From assembly GCF_000143085.1 (NCBI RefSeq), contig NC_014315.1, positions 124,001-188,000 on the forward strand: a stretch of 64,000 nt of DNA. The letters are read 5' to 3'. The stretch is from Nitrosococcus watsonii C-113 (GTDB lineage: Bacteria > Pseudomonadota > Gammaproteobacteria > Nitrosococcales > Nitrosococcaceae). Position numbers and translations under genes: made by a program. Positions 33,626 to 42,950 of this stretch are shown in pieces (within the stretch, counting starts at the first letter, position 1; each line of letters opens with the position of its first letter). Under the pieces are notes generated by a model. The model was not told the origin of the DNA. It ran no database searches and saw nothing but the letters and a program-made list of their open reading frames with translations.

Positions 33626-34894
33626 ATGGATATACTCAATATTGCTACTACGTTGATTGTGCTGGCCGCATTCTTTGGTTATTTAAATGCCCGATTTCTA
33701 AAATTTCCAGATGCCATTGGATTGATGCTTATTGCCATTGTGCTTTCCGCAGTCACAATAATGGTTGGTAGCGTTTTTCCCGATATTCTTGAATTTGAGA
33801 AAGAACTGGTTACAAAAATAGACTTTAAGGAAGTATTGCTTGATGGCTTTTTGAGTATCATTCTTTTTGCCGGCGCCTTACATACTGATCTGGAGTTACT
33901 GAGGACCATGCGCGGTCCTATTCTGATGTTTGCCACGTTAGGGGTACTGCTCTCCACCTTCTTGGTAGGCGGGATGACGTTTGTCGGTTTTCAGTGGCTG
34001 GGTTTGGATATTCCTTTTATTCATTGCTTATTGTTTGGCGCTCTTATTTCCCCAACCGATCCCATTGCGGTTCTGGGGATTCTGAAAAATGCTGGAGTAT
34101 CCAAGGTATTAGAAATAAAAATAGTTGGGGAAAGTCTATTCAACGACGGCGTTGGAGTAGTAATATTTATGACTATTTTTAGTGTTGCTCACCTTGGCAG
34201 CGGAGAGATGAATAGCGGCAATATTGCGCTACTGTTTTTTGAAGAGGTGGGTGGAGGTATTTTATTGGGATTGGGTCTGGGTTATTTCGCTTATTTTTTG
34301 ATGAAGTCAATTGATAACTATCAAGTAGAAGTTTTAATTACCCTTGCCATCGTTCTTGGGGGCTATTGGTTGGCGAGGCATCTTCATTTTTCTGGCCCGC
34401 TTGCCATGGTTGTCGCAGGACTTATGATTGGGCATGAGCGTTTTCGCTCCGGCGGCATGTCTGGAATCACAGAAACCTACATAGATAAATTTTGGGAATT
34501 ACTTGACTTATCATTCAACGCGATCCTTTTTGTATTGATTGGCCTAGAGCTTATTATTATTTCTCTTAACGGCCAGTATCTACTGGCGGGTCTGCTGGCT
34601 ATACCCATTGTATTATTAGCACGCTATATGGCATTGTTTTTTCCCATTCGCCTCTTTAAAAAACGCCTTGGTTTGGCCCCCCAAACAGGGATCATGATGA
34701 CCTGGGGTGGCTTACGCGGGGGCATCTCTATTGCACTGGCTTTGTCGCTTACCGCCTCTATGTCCCGTGAGCTGCTTATTACGGTGTCCTATATCGTAGT
34801 AGTGTTTTCTATTATTGTGCAGGGATTAAGCGTTGGACGGTTGGCCAAAAGATACCGCAAGTCCTTGGAAGCCGCGGGACAATCTTCGGATTAG
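33626..34894 (+). CDS. nhaP: NhaP-type sodium/proton antiporter (CPA1 family)
   Basis: 422 aa with about 12 membrane helices. Family landmarks: VLLDGFLSIILFAGALHTDLELL (second acidic region), LFGALISPTDPIAVLGILKNAGV with the catalytic PTDPIAV, the GESLFNDGVGVVIF motif with the essential Asp, and the late TWGGLRGGISIALALSL. Exchanges cytoplasmic Na+ (or K+) for protons, consistent with a saline habitat. Upstream AAGGTA precedes the ATG. It converges on the minus-strand gene that ends at 35073. Confidence 0.93.
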   Translation: MDILNIATTLIVLAAFFGYLNARFLKFPDAIGLMLIAIVLSAVTIMVGSVFPDILEFEKELVTKIDFKEVLLDGFLSIILFAGALHTDLELLRTMRGPILMFATLGVLLSTFLVGGMTFVGFQWLGLDIPFIHCLLFGALISPTDPIAVLGILKNAGVSKVLEIKIVGESLFNDGVGVVIFMTIFSVAHLGSGEMNSGNIALLFFEEVGGGILLGLGLGYFAYFLMKSIDNYQVEVLITLAIVLGGYWLARHLHFSGPLAMVVAGLMIGHERFRSGGMSGITETYIDKFWELLDLSFNAILFVLIGLELIIISLNGQYLLAGLLAIPIVLLARYMALFFPIRLFKKRLGLAPQTGIMMTWGGLRGGISIALALSLTASMSRELLITVSYIVVVFSIIVQGLSVGRLAKRYRKSLEAAGQSSD

Positions 34895-35072
34895 GCGATA
34901 TTGGATAGGCACAAAGTTGTGCGGACTGTTTTGGTAAGCTACGAGAAATTTAACCAATCAACGGGTTTTTTATAGCTTGCGTTTAAGCTTAGTAGAGGAA
35001 TGGAAAGAAGAAATGAGTAGACATTTATCTCTATTATCTAGGATGAATTACTTGCCGATAAGGAAGGGTAGC

Positions 35073-38000
35073 CTATTGTTCGGGCTGGTTTGAAACTAGA
35101 GCCAGCAAGAGGCGACTAAAATCTTTAGCCATCTCTTCATCATGGAGTAATTGGGCCGCCATTTCGTGGTGATTTTTTAAACTTTCCATTACGGTATGCT
35201 GCACTGTCTGGGAAAAATCACTCAATGGAATAGAGTTTAGCCGCTGATCTTCCAACTGAGCGGCTAGTGCCGGGTTTTCAAGTAGTTTATCCTTGATAGC
35301 GTGCAGATAGTTTAACCGATCTCCATCGCTAAGATGCTCGCCGACCAAGAGCGGCTTAAGACGGTTGATAAGAGGAGAAGGAGGTATCGTTTTTTTCCAA
35401 TGATTTTCCCGCGAGTCCCCAGTAGCGTTGTGCTTGGGTTCTCCCAGCGATTCTTGCTGGGCCGTTTTGAATGTCCGTTCGCAAATTTTATTGATCCGGT
35501 AAGAGATGAGTGCTTGCGAGGATGAATCAATAGCCTCGTTCCGCTGCATCTCACCCAGGAGAGAGTACAAGTAGCGGGCATAGATATTGAGTTTTTCTAA
35601 TTCTTGGTCATTATAGTCTAGGATCTGGGAAAGATATTCGTAGCAATCGGTAAATATGAGCAAATTTTCTCTGAATTGGTCCAAGGCATTTTTGTTTTCC
35701 TCGGCCTGCTCAAAACTGTGGCAAACGTTCTCTCTGCGTATCCTGTCGCCGGTAGCCGTTGCTTCCTGTTTGGCTTGTTGGGCGGTTTGGATGATTTTTA
35801 TGTTTTCCTGATATTGCTCCCGGAAGCGTTCCACGGCGGATTGGCAATGGTAGTTTAGGCGCTCTGTGGTTTGCTCGGTACCGAAAAAGGTGGCGGCAAA
35901 GGATTCCACATCTTGCCAATTGTAAATACGTGTCTCATCCAGATGGGATTGGAGTTGATAAATTAGCCTAGGATCAGAGATCGAAAAAATCTCCGCGTCA
36001 GGATAATAGGGTCGGAAGGCATTTAGTATCTGCTCGGCGGGGTTAGCAAAGTCGAGCACAAAAGGCGCCTTTTTGCCGGGATGGATTTCGCTCAGGTGAG
36101 ATAGCGTTTGAACGCAATCGGTATCGGTAAATTTTTTATCTACATACAGGGCGCAGAGCCGAGATGATGAGACATTAGCCTGGTGTTTATGAGCGCCGAT
36201 GATCACCTGCTGATGATTGATTAGAGTCTGGATGCTCTGATACTGCTGAGCGGCGATGTAACGTGCAAAAGCCTGTTGGTAACGTTCCGCGGCTTGGCAG
36301 GAATGGGTGATGAGTATGGCTTTGGCTTGACCGTTTAGCAGATGAGCCACTTGGTGGCGGAAATGTTCGGTGATTATCTCGGCTTTTTGCGCGATATTGA
36401 GGTCGTCAGGGGGCCAGCCCATCCAAGGGAAAATGCGGCAGGAGGGATGATTTTCCTCTTTATTGAGTGAGAGCTGCTGTTGAGCCAGTCCGGCAGCCAT
36501 GGCGTAGGTCATATAGCGTTTGAGCGGGTCGAATAGGAAGCCTTCTTCAATGGCCTGTTGTAAAGTATAGCGATGGAAAGGCCCGGGTCCGTTGTTATCA
36601 GATAAAGGAAGCGTCGGGTTAGCGTATTGTCCAAATAGCGCCAGGGTTTTCTCTTGGGGAACAGCCGTGAAGAGAAAATAGCTGATATGGGGTGAGGGGG
36701 GGCTGTTTGCCAGGGAGATATTCAAGAAATCTTCGGTATTGGTTGTGATTTTCTTTTGTGCCGACTCAGATAGCAGCACTTCCCCTAGCCTAGAGAACAG
36801 ACTCCTGCTAGTAGAAAAAGGAGCCTGGTGAGCAATAACAGCGAAAGTATATTCTTTGAAAAGTGCTTGGTTTTGGATGAGCGCTAGCACGGAAGGGAAG
36901 TCTTGGGGCGTAACGGTGATAATGTGGGTGCCGGCTGCCGCCAAAGTTGCTGCTAACCCTTCGGCTTGGCAGTTTTGAGCAATTTCTTGCGTGAGTTGGT
37001 GTATCTGTTTTTTCTCATAGGTAGGTGAGTAGAGCATGTCCTGGAGCTGGGCATGAAATTGATGGCAGCCAGTGACCACGATGACCCCGGTAAAAATTTT
37101 TTGGTACTTACCGTCAGCTAATGCAGCTAAACGGTGAGCAGTCCAAGCAATGGAATGAGGTTGCCCCGAACCAGCGCCGTGTTGAATGAGATACCGCTGC
37201 CCCGGCCCTTCCCGGCGGACGGCCTCTGCCAATTGGGTAACCATCTCCCATTGATGAAAGCGGGGGAAGATCAGTGTTTCTGAGGATAACCCTTTTTCTT
37301 CTTTCCGGGCAGTGTTTTTCCCTTCGAAATGGATAAATTGACCTAGCAGATCAAGCCAGGTATCACGCTCAAAAATTTTCTGCCATAGATAGTCTGTGGG
37401 GTAGCCTGCTGGGTTAAGAGGATTGCCCGCGCCATTTTCATAGCCTTGATTAAAAGGCATGAAATGGGTTGCTTTACCTTGCAAGCGGGTGGTTATCCAG
37501 ACTTCTTCAGGGCTAACGGCAAAATGCACTAGGGCTCGTTTTTTAAACGCCAGCAAAGGCTCTTCATGGCCCATGCGGGGCTCTTGGGGGAGATAATCTC
37601 GTTGGTATTGATGGATGATAGCAGAGAGGGACGGCTGGGATTCCGAGGTCGCTTTTAAAGTAGCTACCGGCACCCCGTTAACAAAAAAGACTAAATCAAG
37701 GTAAGGAATGTAGTCCTCGTGAGTATAAGGAGAATAAGACAGATTAGGCACTACCCGCAGCCGGTTTTTTTTATAGCGAGCGAGGGTTCCCGGATGGAAT
37801 TCCTGGTAAGGGTGAAACTGGCAGAGGCTAATATCATTTTCTTGTTCCCTAAAGCCATGTCGCAGCACTTCTAAGGCTCCGCGCAGGTCCATTTCTGCAG
37901 CTGCCCGCCTAAGGAGTAGTTGGATGGCTTGATCGGGCGCGCCTTGGGTCGGTTCTAGCAGCAGTTGAGGATGGCACTCCTGGACAAAGCCGATAAGATC

Positions 38001-38177
38001 TTCTGGGTATAGAGCTAGGGCAGGATCGTACAGCTCCGCTTTTCCCTCTTGCCAGCCGTGACTAAGGAGGTGATCAATCATAACTTGTTGAAGCGCCGGT
38101 TTTCGGGCTTTATCCATAGCGGTATCCGGCGGGCTACTCTGGGCAGGCATGAGATTTAGCTCTGATTCTCCAGCCAT
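35073..38177 (-). CDS. HsdR-like protein with degenerate nuclease and helicase motifs
   Basis: 1034 aa, full-length homologue of type I restriction R subunits. Family segments remain in order: YLDLVFFVNGVPVATLKA (about 157-175), RYLIQHGAGSGQPHSIAW (about 325-343), FTAVPQEKTLALFGQY, YTLQQAIEEGFLFDPLKRYMTY, ALYVDKKF, QTLSHLSEIHPGKKAPFVLDFANPAEQIL (about 687-715). Yet the key sites are changed. The nuclease ELK reads TLK. The Walker A Lys is Gln (GSGQP for GSGKS/T). The DEAH box region reads VIAHQAPFS. The motif VI arginines (SRLNR) read SHLSE. The frame is intact with no stop. No hsdM or hsdS lies nearby. It begins 2 nt after the aspartoacylase-like gene. Enzyme activity is unlikely; a binding or regulatory role is possible. 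Confidence 0.85.
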   Translation of the reverse strand: MAGESELNLMPAQSSPPDTAMDKARKPALQQVMIDHLLSHGWQEGKAELYDPALALYPEDLIGFVQECHPQLLLEPTQGAPDQAIQLLLRRAAAEMDLRGALEVLRHGFREQENDISLCQFHPYQEFHPGTLARYKKNRLRVVPNLSYSPYTHEDYIPYLDLVFFVNGVPVATLKATSESQPSLSAIIHQYQRDYLPQEPRMGHEEPLLAFKKRALVHFAVSPEEVWITTRLQGKATHFMPFNQGYENGAGNPLNPAGYPTDYLWQKIFERDTWLDLLGQFIHFEGKNTARKEEKGLSSETLIFPRFHQWEMVTQLAEAVRREGPGQRYLIQHGAGSGQPHSIAWTAHRLAALADGKYQKIFTGVIVVTGCHQFHAQLQDMLYSPTYEKKQIHQLTQEIAQNCQAEGLAATLAAAGTHIITVTPQDFPSVLALIQNQALFKEYTFAVIAHQAPFSTSRSLFSRLGEVLLSESAQKKITTNTEDFLNISLANSPPSPHISYFLFTAVPQEKTLALFGQYANPTLPLSDNNGPGPFHRYTLQQAIEEGFLFDPLKRYMTYAMAAGLAQQQLSLNKEENHPSCRIFPWMGWPPDDLNIAQKAEIITEHFRHQVAHLLNGQAKAILITHSCQAAERYQQAFARYIAAQQYQSIQTLINHQQVIIGAHKHQANVSSSRLCALYVDKKFTDTDCVQTLSHLSEIHPGKKAPFVLDFANPAEQILNAFRPYYPDAEIFSISDPRLIYQLQSHLDETRIYNWQDVESFAATFFGTEQTTERLNYHCQSAVERFREQYQENIKIIQTAQQAKQEATATGDRIRRENVCHSFEQAEENKNALDQFRENLLIFTDCYEYLSQILDYNDQELEKLNIYARYLYSLLGEMQRNEAIDSSSQALISYRINKICERTFKTAQQESLGEPKHNATGDSRENHWKKTIPPSPLINRLKPLLVGEHLSDGDRLNYLHAIKDKLLENPALAAQLEDQRLNSIPLSDFSQTVQHTVMESLKNHHEMAAQLLHDEEMAKDFSRLLLALVSNQPEQ

Positions 38178-38179
38178 AC

Positions 38180-39460
38180 CTACTCTTCGCCATCGGAATA
38201 GTCGAGCATTTCAGTTTTGGCGGCGACATGTTCGGGTGATTCCTCAATGAAACCCGGTTTATCAGCTTTAATTCCAATATGATAGGCGGCATAACCGGGT
38301 ATCGTTACCTGATTGAGGGCCATACCCAGGAGTTGGCCATCGTAGGGCGATATGATAGGTGTTTGCTGGTTGGTGATCGGATTAGTAATAATCCCTAATT
38401 GCTGCCCTGCCTTAATCGGATCGCCGAGGCTGACCTCAGAGAGCAGAATCCCAGCTTGGTGGGTCCGTATCCACTGGGTTTGATGGAATACGGCTTCTGG
38501 GATCGATCGTGCTTCGCCTTCATCCACCATGGCTAATTTCCTCATCAGGTTTCTTATGCCCTTTAAACCTTGGTGGACTTTCTGGAGTTGTAGTCGTTTG
38601 GGTTCTCCGGCTTCAAGGGTGATGCTGGGAATACCTCTATCCATGGCGGCTCGTCGCAGCGTTCCGGTAATGCCTTCACTGTGAACGACGGCAACGCCGC
38701 CGAAACTGTAAGCCAATTCCAGGGTAGCAGGATGATTCAAGTCAGCGCGTACTTGGGGCAAGTTAGTTCGATGAAAAGAACCGGTGTGCAGGTCCACTAA
38801 GGCATCGCAGTGGGTAATTACCTGCTGGAAAAAAGAATGGGCAATACGAGCAGCGGAACTGCCTTCGGGACTTCCAGGGAAATACCGGTTCAGATCCCGT
38901 CGGTCTGGTAGATAGCGGGAACTGCGGCGATAACCATGCATATTGACAATAGGCACGCCAATCACAGCGCCGTTAAGCTGAGAAGATTTAAGCGCAGAAA
39001 ATGTTCGATGGACCATCGCAATGCCATTGATCTCATCGCCATGGACCGCGGCGGTGAGGCAAAGCGTCGGCCCCGGATGGCGGCCATTCACCACCAGTAT
39101 TGGCGCGGAGACAGGAATTCCTTCGAAAGTGTGGCCCAAGGTCCAGGAAAGCCGTTTTTTTACACCGGGGTTGATGGTTTCTCCGAGTAGTTGCAAGGGC
39201 GCCTGGGTGACGGCCTTGCTCTGAATGGTGGCGCCACCCTTGGAAGGGATATTTTTTGGGGTGTCTGGCCCCGCCTGCTCCACTCTGGGGGAAATTTGAA
39301 TGCTAGCGTCCACGTCTTCTTGCTGCCCCTCAAGGGCCGCCGCTATAGACGGTAGGATTAGTAGTAGCAGGCTGGAAAATAATAGCCTGCATAGGCGATG
39401 ATAGGTATATTTTTTGGGGTGCCGAAATATCCGGCTATAGGTTCTGGTATGGTTCTTCAT
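38180..39460 (-). CDS. Secreted succinylglutamate desuccinylase/aspartoacylase family hydrolase
   Basis: 426 aa. N-terminal membrane segment or signal peptide at about 22-42 (LCRLLFSSLLLLILPSIAAALEG) after a basic stretch. The zinc carboxypeptidase-like domain starts near 110: AAVHGDEINGI (His and Glu metal ligands), DRRDLNRYFPGSPEG, DALVDLHTGSFHRTNLP (third ligand His), SITLEAGEPKRLQ (catalytic Glu). The C-terminal part (about 325-410) is a biotinyl-like barrel (SLGDPIKAGQQLGIITNP, ISPYDGQLLGMA). All catalytic residues look intact. The substrate is unknown; export to the periplasm sets it apart from AstE of arginine catabolism. Co-directional with the HsdR-like gene, 2 nt apart. Confidence 0.88.
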   Translation of the reverse strand: MKNHTRTYSRIFRHPKKYTYHRLCRLLFSSLLLLILPSIAAALEGQQEDVDASIQISPRVEQAGPDTPKNIPSKGGATIQSKAVTQAPLQLLGETINPGVKKRLSWTLGHTFEGIPVSAPILVVNGRHPGPTLCLTAAVHGDEINGIAMVHRTFSALKSSQLNGAVIGVPIVNMHGYRRSSRYLPDRRDLNRYFPGSPEGSSAARIAHSFFQQVITHCDALVDLHTGSFHRTNLPQVRADLNHPATLELAYSFGGVAVVHSEGITGTLRRAAMDRGIPSITLEAGEPKRLQLQKVHQGLKGIRNLMRKLAMVDEGEARSIPEAVFHQTQWIRTHQAGILLSEVSLGDPIKAGQQLGIITNPITNQQTPIISPYDGQLLGMALNQVTIPGYAAYHIGIKADKPGFIEESPEHVAAKTEMLDYSDGEE

Positions 39461-40013
39461 ATATCATCTGTGCTCTGTGTGGATGGCAGAGTTTTGACAG
39501 TATAGCCGTCAAAAATTTGACGTCACCGCCACTCTGATTGAAATAAATATAGCGGTCCATCCCTGGCATCATCATTTCCCATAAATCGTAGTAAAAACCG
39601 CTGTTCTATGGGATACAGCTTTATCGACGCCGTTCTGAATAAAACCAATGCCGTGTCTAATAGCCGACTAATATTAGTTGAGAGGGCATCTTTTTTTATG
39701 AGCTTTATGATAAAGACAAGCAAACTCGATGCCATTGGGAGATGTCTATTAACTTAAGTTAATAGGAGCAATACGCGAAAAAAGAGCCATACGGCAACTA
39801 TGAAATTGCAATCCTCTCTGGAAGGTAGCCAATATCCTGCGGGATTCTGTTGAGAAGAGGGCAATGGATTGCTCAATAGAGTCGAAGTTGGGAGAAACGG
39901 GTCCAGATTACAGATTATTATTGCTAAAAATGGAGCGTGTCTTAGTCTGACCTTCGCCTTTGCTTACGCCCCTCAAAATGAAAGCGCTTAGAGCAAAAAA
40001 TCATCAGAAAGGG
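39461..40013. other. Intergenic region upstream of the aspartoacylase-like gene
   Basis: About 550 bp. A 70-codon minus-strand frame (39523-39735, ends LRFMGNDDARDGPLYLFQSEWR) has no clear ribosome site or relatives I know; it may be a decayed fragment. The promoter of the aspartoacylase/HsdR-like pair should be near 39480-39520. A perfect palindrome at 39747 is listed separately. Confidence 0.4.
39747..39764. promoter_or_regulatory. Perfect 18-bp palindrome
   Basis: TATTAACTTAAGTTAATA is fully self-complementary. It lies about 290 nt upstream of the aspartoacylase-like gene and could be a binding site for a dimeric regulator. AT-rich palindromes also arise by chance, so the function is open. 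Confidence 0.3.
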
Positions 40014-41344
40014 TCAGCGCATCAGTACCCTGGGACTATAACCTCTACAGAAGACTAGGAGAGCGCCTTGTGTTTTGAAGGCATGCGCAAATAGCAGTGT
40101 GTTTGTGTTTTCCTTGATGATATCCTTCATGCGCAGGAGAAGATCTTCTTGAATGGCGAGGAATGCCCCCTGATCTTGGCACTGGAGGTAGGCAAAGACC
40201 TCTAGATCTTTGGAACATGCGCTGAAACCGGTGAAGCGGACACGAGCAGGTGAAGTAGCAACCATCGGGTGGCCAACCAACAATTCACATAGTTGTATTA
40301 GAATGCATCGCATCTGATCCGGTGTTGTTTCGTATCGAAGTTGCAGCACGGACTTGAATAGTCGTTCGTCGCGCACAGCGAAGTTATCCAACTTCATCTC
40401 CGAGAATTTAGTGTTCGGCACTGTGACGAGAGTGCGCTCCAGCGAGCGAATACGGGTTGACAGCCAACCGATCTCCTCAACCGTGCCGAACTGATCCCCG
40501 TAACGGCAGAAATCTCCGACTTTTACGGGCTTATTGATGTGTAAGAGCAGGCTGCCGAGCATATTCGCGAGCGTTCGCTGCGCTGCCAACGCCACAGCTA
40601 GGCCGCCTACCCCGAGGCCGGCAAGAATTGGAATAAGATCAGCCCCCAGATTTTGAAGACCCTTGACAACAACCCAGGGGACAATTAGGAAACCAGTGAT
40701 GCTTGCGCCGACTCTGATCAGGCTTGCCTCGGGGCCTGGATCATCGATATGCGGTCTGGCAATAATCGTTTCGGCAATCGCCCTGAAAACAGCAAAGACT
40801 ATCCAGGCAGCCAAACTGATAATGAGCCCGTCCCCTGTGGCATTGGCAGTCGCCAACACTTCACCCGTAACAGCATCGACTAGAATCACCAGGAGAATTG
40901 GCGCAAGGATCAGCAGCCAGCTGTTTGCCGGCGGTTGCCTCTTTGCTGCCAATCGCGGAAGAGATAGAACTCGTAAAAACCTGGCGAGAGGCCAGGCGAT
41001 ACATAGGCTAGTTCAACGCCGCCGAAGCTCGCCGAGCGGTATCGAAGATCCTGGACCTTTTCGTAGTAGTCGCCCAGCTTGCTGACTGTATCGGAGCTGA
41101 AGAGAAACTGGCCTTGGCGGGTTCCTGTTGCGATCTCTGTGATCTCGATTTCGGTATTAGGTATCCTCCAGCTCAACGCACCCGCGTTAGCAAGAAATGG
41201 TTGGCTATTGACATACATGCTTCCGGTATGGCAAGGAGCCTTCAGTCCGCAGAGCCGGAGTGAACCGTTGGGGTGCTTGATTACACCCCGTTGAGGAATA
41301 GTATGTGGGAAAATGAATTCAGATTGGGCACACTGCCAAAGCAC
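40014..41344 (-). pseudogene. MscS-family mechanosensitive channel gene, split by a frameshift
   Basis: Two overlapping minus-strand frames make one protein. The upstream frame (41344-40910) contains WRIPNTEIEITEIATGTRQGQFLFSSDTV and SPGFYEFYLF, typical of the soluble N-terminal region of larger MscS channels. The downstream frame (40952-40014, 312 aa) holds three membrane segments and the MscS core: GGLAVALAAQRTLANMLGSLLLHINKPVKVGD, FGTVEEIGWLSTRIRSLERTLVTVPN. Family order demands one chain, so a one-base shift near 40955-40985 breaks it. The extreme N-terminus lacks a signal peptide and looks truncated. The 312-aa part might still form a channel if started at TTG 40952. Confidence 0.65.
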
Positions 41345-41484
41345 TAGCCCAGGGCAACTGCACCGGTCTGAGCCATCTCACGAAAAAAACTAGCCCTCTT
41401 TTAATTAGGTGCATGGCAGCCTAGCAGCAGATAATGCCGAAGTACTTGGCTCATGATGGTAAGGCGGGAGCCGGGATGCTCGAT

Positions 41485-42885
41485 TCACTCCACGCGCTTT
41501 ACTGGCGGCGGTGCCCAGCTACCATCCACCACCGCGGGCTTGGGCCAATAAAGCCGCAAGTTCATGGTAAACGCACCTCCCTGAGGCGTCGGCAGCCAAT
41601 TCGCTTCCTTATCTTCCCCAGGAGAATTTCTCTGAATATAAATATCGAGCGAACCATCGGCATTGAACTTGAGTTTATCCCGATCACCAAGCGCATACCG
41701 ATTAATCGAGTTTGGAGCAAAAAGCTGGCGTTCGTTGTACATCGCTAGTGACCAGAAACCGTTTACCGGAGGAATCTGGGCCTTGCTGAAATGAAGTACA
41801 TAGCGTTTGCTGCTATCAAACGGCCTACCATCCGAAGCCGCAAAGGCGGTCGGATACACAGCATCCTGGGGTGTATTCGCGCCGAGACCGCCATAGGCAA
41901 CCGCAGCACGGGCCAAATAGCTGGTACCATAAGTACCAATATCAGTGAGGTTAGTACGCCAGCCGTTTTGCAGCATTCCAGCCTTGGACCAGGCAGTCTT
42001 GATCAGGGGCAGTGCCTCCTTGGGAGCATTCTCCAAGGCATCCTGGATGAATTTAGGTGTCGCCGCCGCTAGGGAAAAACTCTTGCCAGGGATGATGCCT
42101 ATGCGTCTCATCTGATCAAGGATCGGATAGTCATTGGCGTGCGGCGGGTTTGTTTTCATTAATTCGGCAAACATACCGAAAAAGGTTGCCGCACTCATTT
42201 CGTCAATCTGATCGGGCGGCGCGCTCATATCCAGGTTCGGGTCCACTTTACCCTTCGGTGGCGTATAGGACTGGCCATAATGACTTAGCGGCATGGCTTT
42301 CAGACCGTCCTGGAATTTATGTACCGCCGCGTAATCTATCTTGCCATTGGTCTGCACCCGGCCCCCGATCCAGCCAAATCCGGTGGGGCTGCGGTATTCA
42401 CGGACGCCAGCCGGTAGTTTCCCATGCCAGCTGGGGCCGACGATGGCAAAGGTTAATGCGCCATTGCCGGTGGTCCGTGTTCCTGGGGCCGCGAAAACAT
42501 CAGACCATTCATCCAATATCGGCAAAAGGTAATATCTTCCTTTGGATGCGGGCACGCTGATGACGAGAGGTTCCTTGGTAACATTGTAGGTCAAGGAAGA
42601 GTAGAGCGTATCCGCATTCGGACGAACCACAACCGTGAAGTCAGGATCAGGAAATGCCTTTGCGTGGCCCCACTGATTGATGGGTGCGGCGGTGGTGCCA
42701 TCCGGCGTCACTACATTCTCATTTACGCGGCTGCTTACCCTCATCATTACCAATGGATAAGCGTAAATGTAAACATTCTTGGCAATAATTTTGGCTTCGG
42801 CGGACGTAACGGGTTGAGCCATTGCTTGTGTTGCTGTGACCATTAGTACGCTAACATAGCCCAGCAATAATATAATTTTCTTCAC
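41485..42885 (-). CDS. Exported DUF1254/DUF1214 protein (paralogue 1)
   Basis: 466 aa with a signal peptide (cleavage likely after QAMA, about residue 23). N-terminal DUF1254 part: NVYIYAYPLVMMRV, NADTLYSSLTYNVTKEPLVISVPASKGRYYLLPILDEWSDVFAAPGTRTTG. C-terminal DUF1214 part: NGFWSLAMYNERQLFAPNSINRYALGDRDKLKFNADGSLDIYIQRNSPG, then NWLPTPQGGAFTMNLRLYWP. The cellular role is not established; homologues are often periplasmic and stress or envelope related. Head-to-tail with a paralogue 65 nt upstream. Confidence 0.88.
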   Translation of the reverse strand: MKKIILLLGYVSVLMVTATQAMAQPVTSAEAKIIAKNVYIYAYPLVMMRVSSRVNENVVTPDGTTAAPINQWGHAKAFPDPDFTVVVRPNADTLYSSLTYNVTKEPLVISVPASKGRYYLLPILDEWSDVFAAPGTRTTGNGALTFAIVGPSWHGKLPAGVREYRSPTGFGWIGGRVQTNGKIDYAAVHKFQDGLKAMPLSHYGQSYTPPKGKVDPNLDMSAPPDQIDEMSAATFFGMFAELMKTNPPHANDYPILDQMRRIGIIPGKSFSLAAATPKFIQDALENAPKEALPLIKTAWSKAGMLQNGWRTNLTDIGTYGTSYLARAAVAYGGLGANTPQDAVYPTAFAASDGRPFDSSKRYVLHFSKAQIPPVNGFWSLAMYNERQLFAPNSINRYALGDRDKLKFNADGSLDIYIQRNSPGEDKEANWLPTPQGGAFTMNLRLYWPKPAVVDGSWAPPPVKRVE

Positions 42886-42950
42886 AATGTAGACTCCAAA
42901 TATTTGTTTTTGGAAGGAGTTTATATGGATCGCCCATCGCCCTTGTGAGT

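Noticed and set aside
35073-38177. Annotating the large minus-strand gene as a functional type I restriction enzyme
   Set aside because: The Walker A Lys, DEAH box, nuclease Glu and motif VI arginines are absent and no hsdM/hsdS is present, so restriction activity is not supported.
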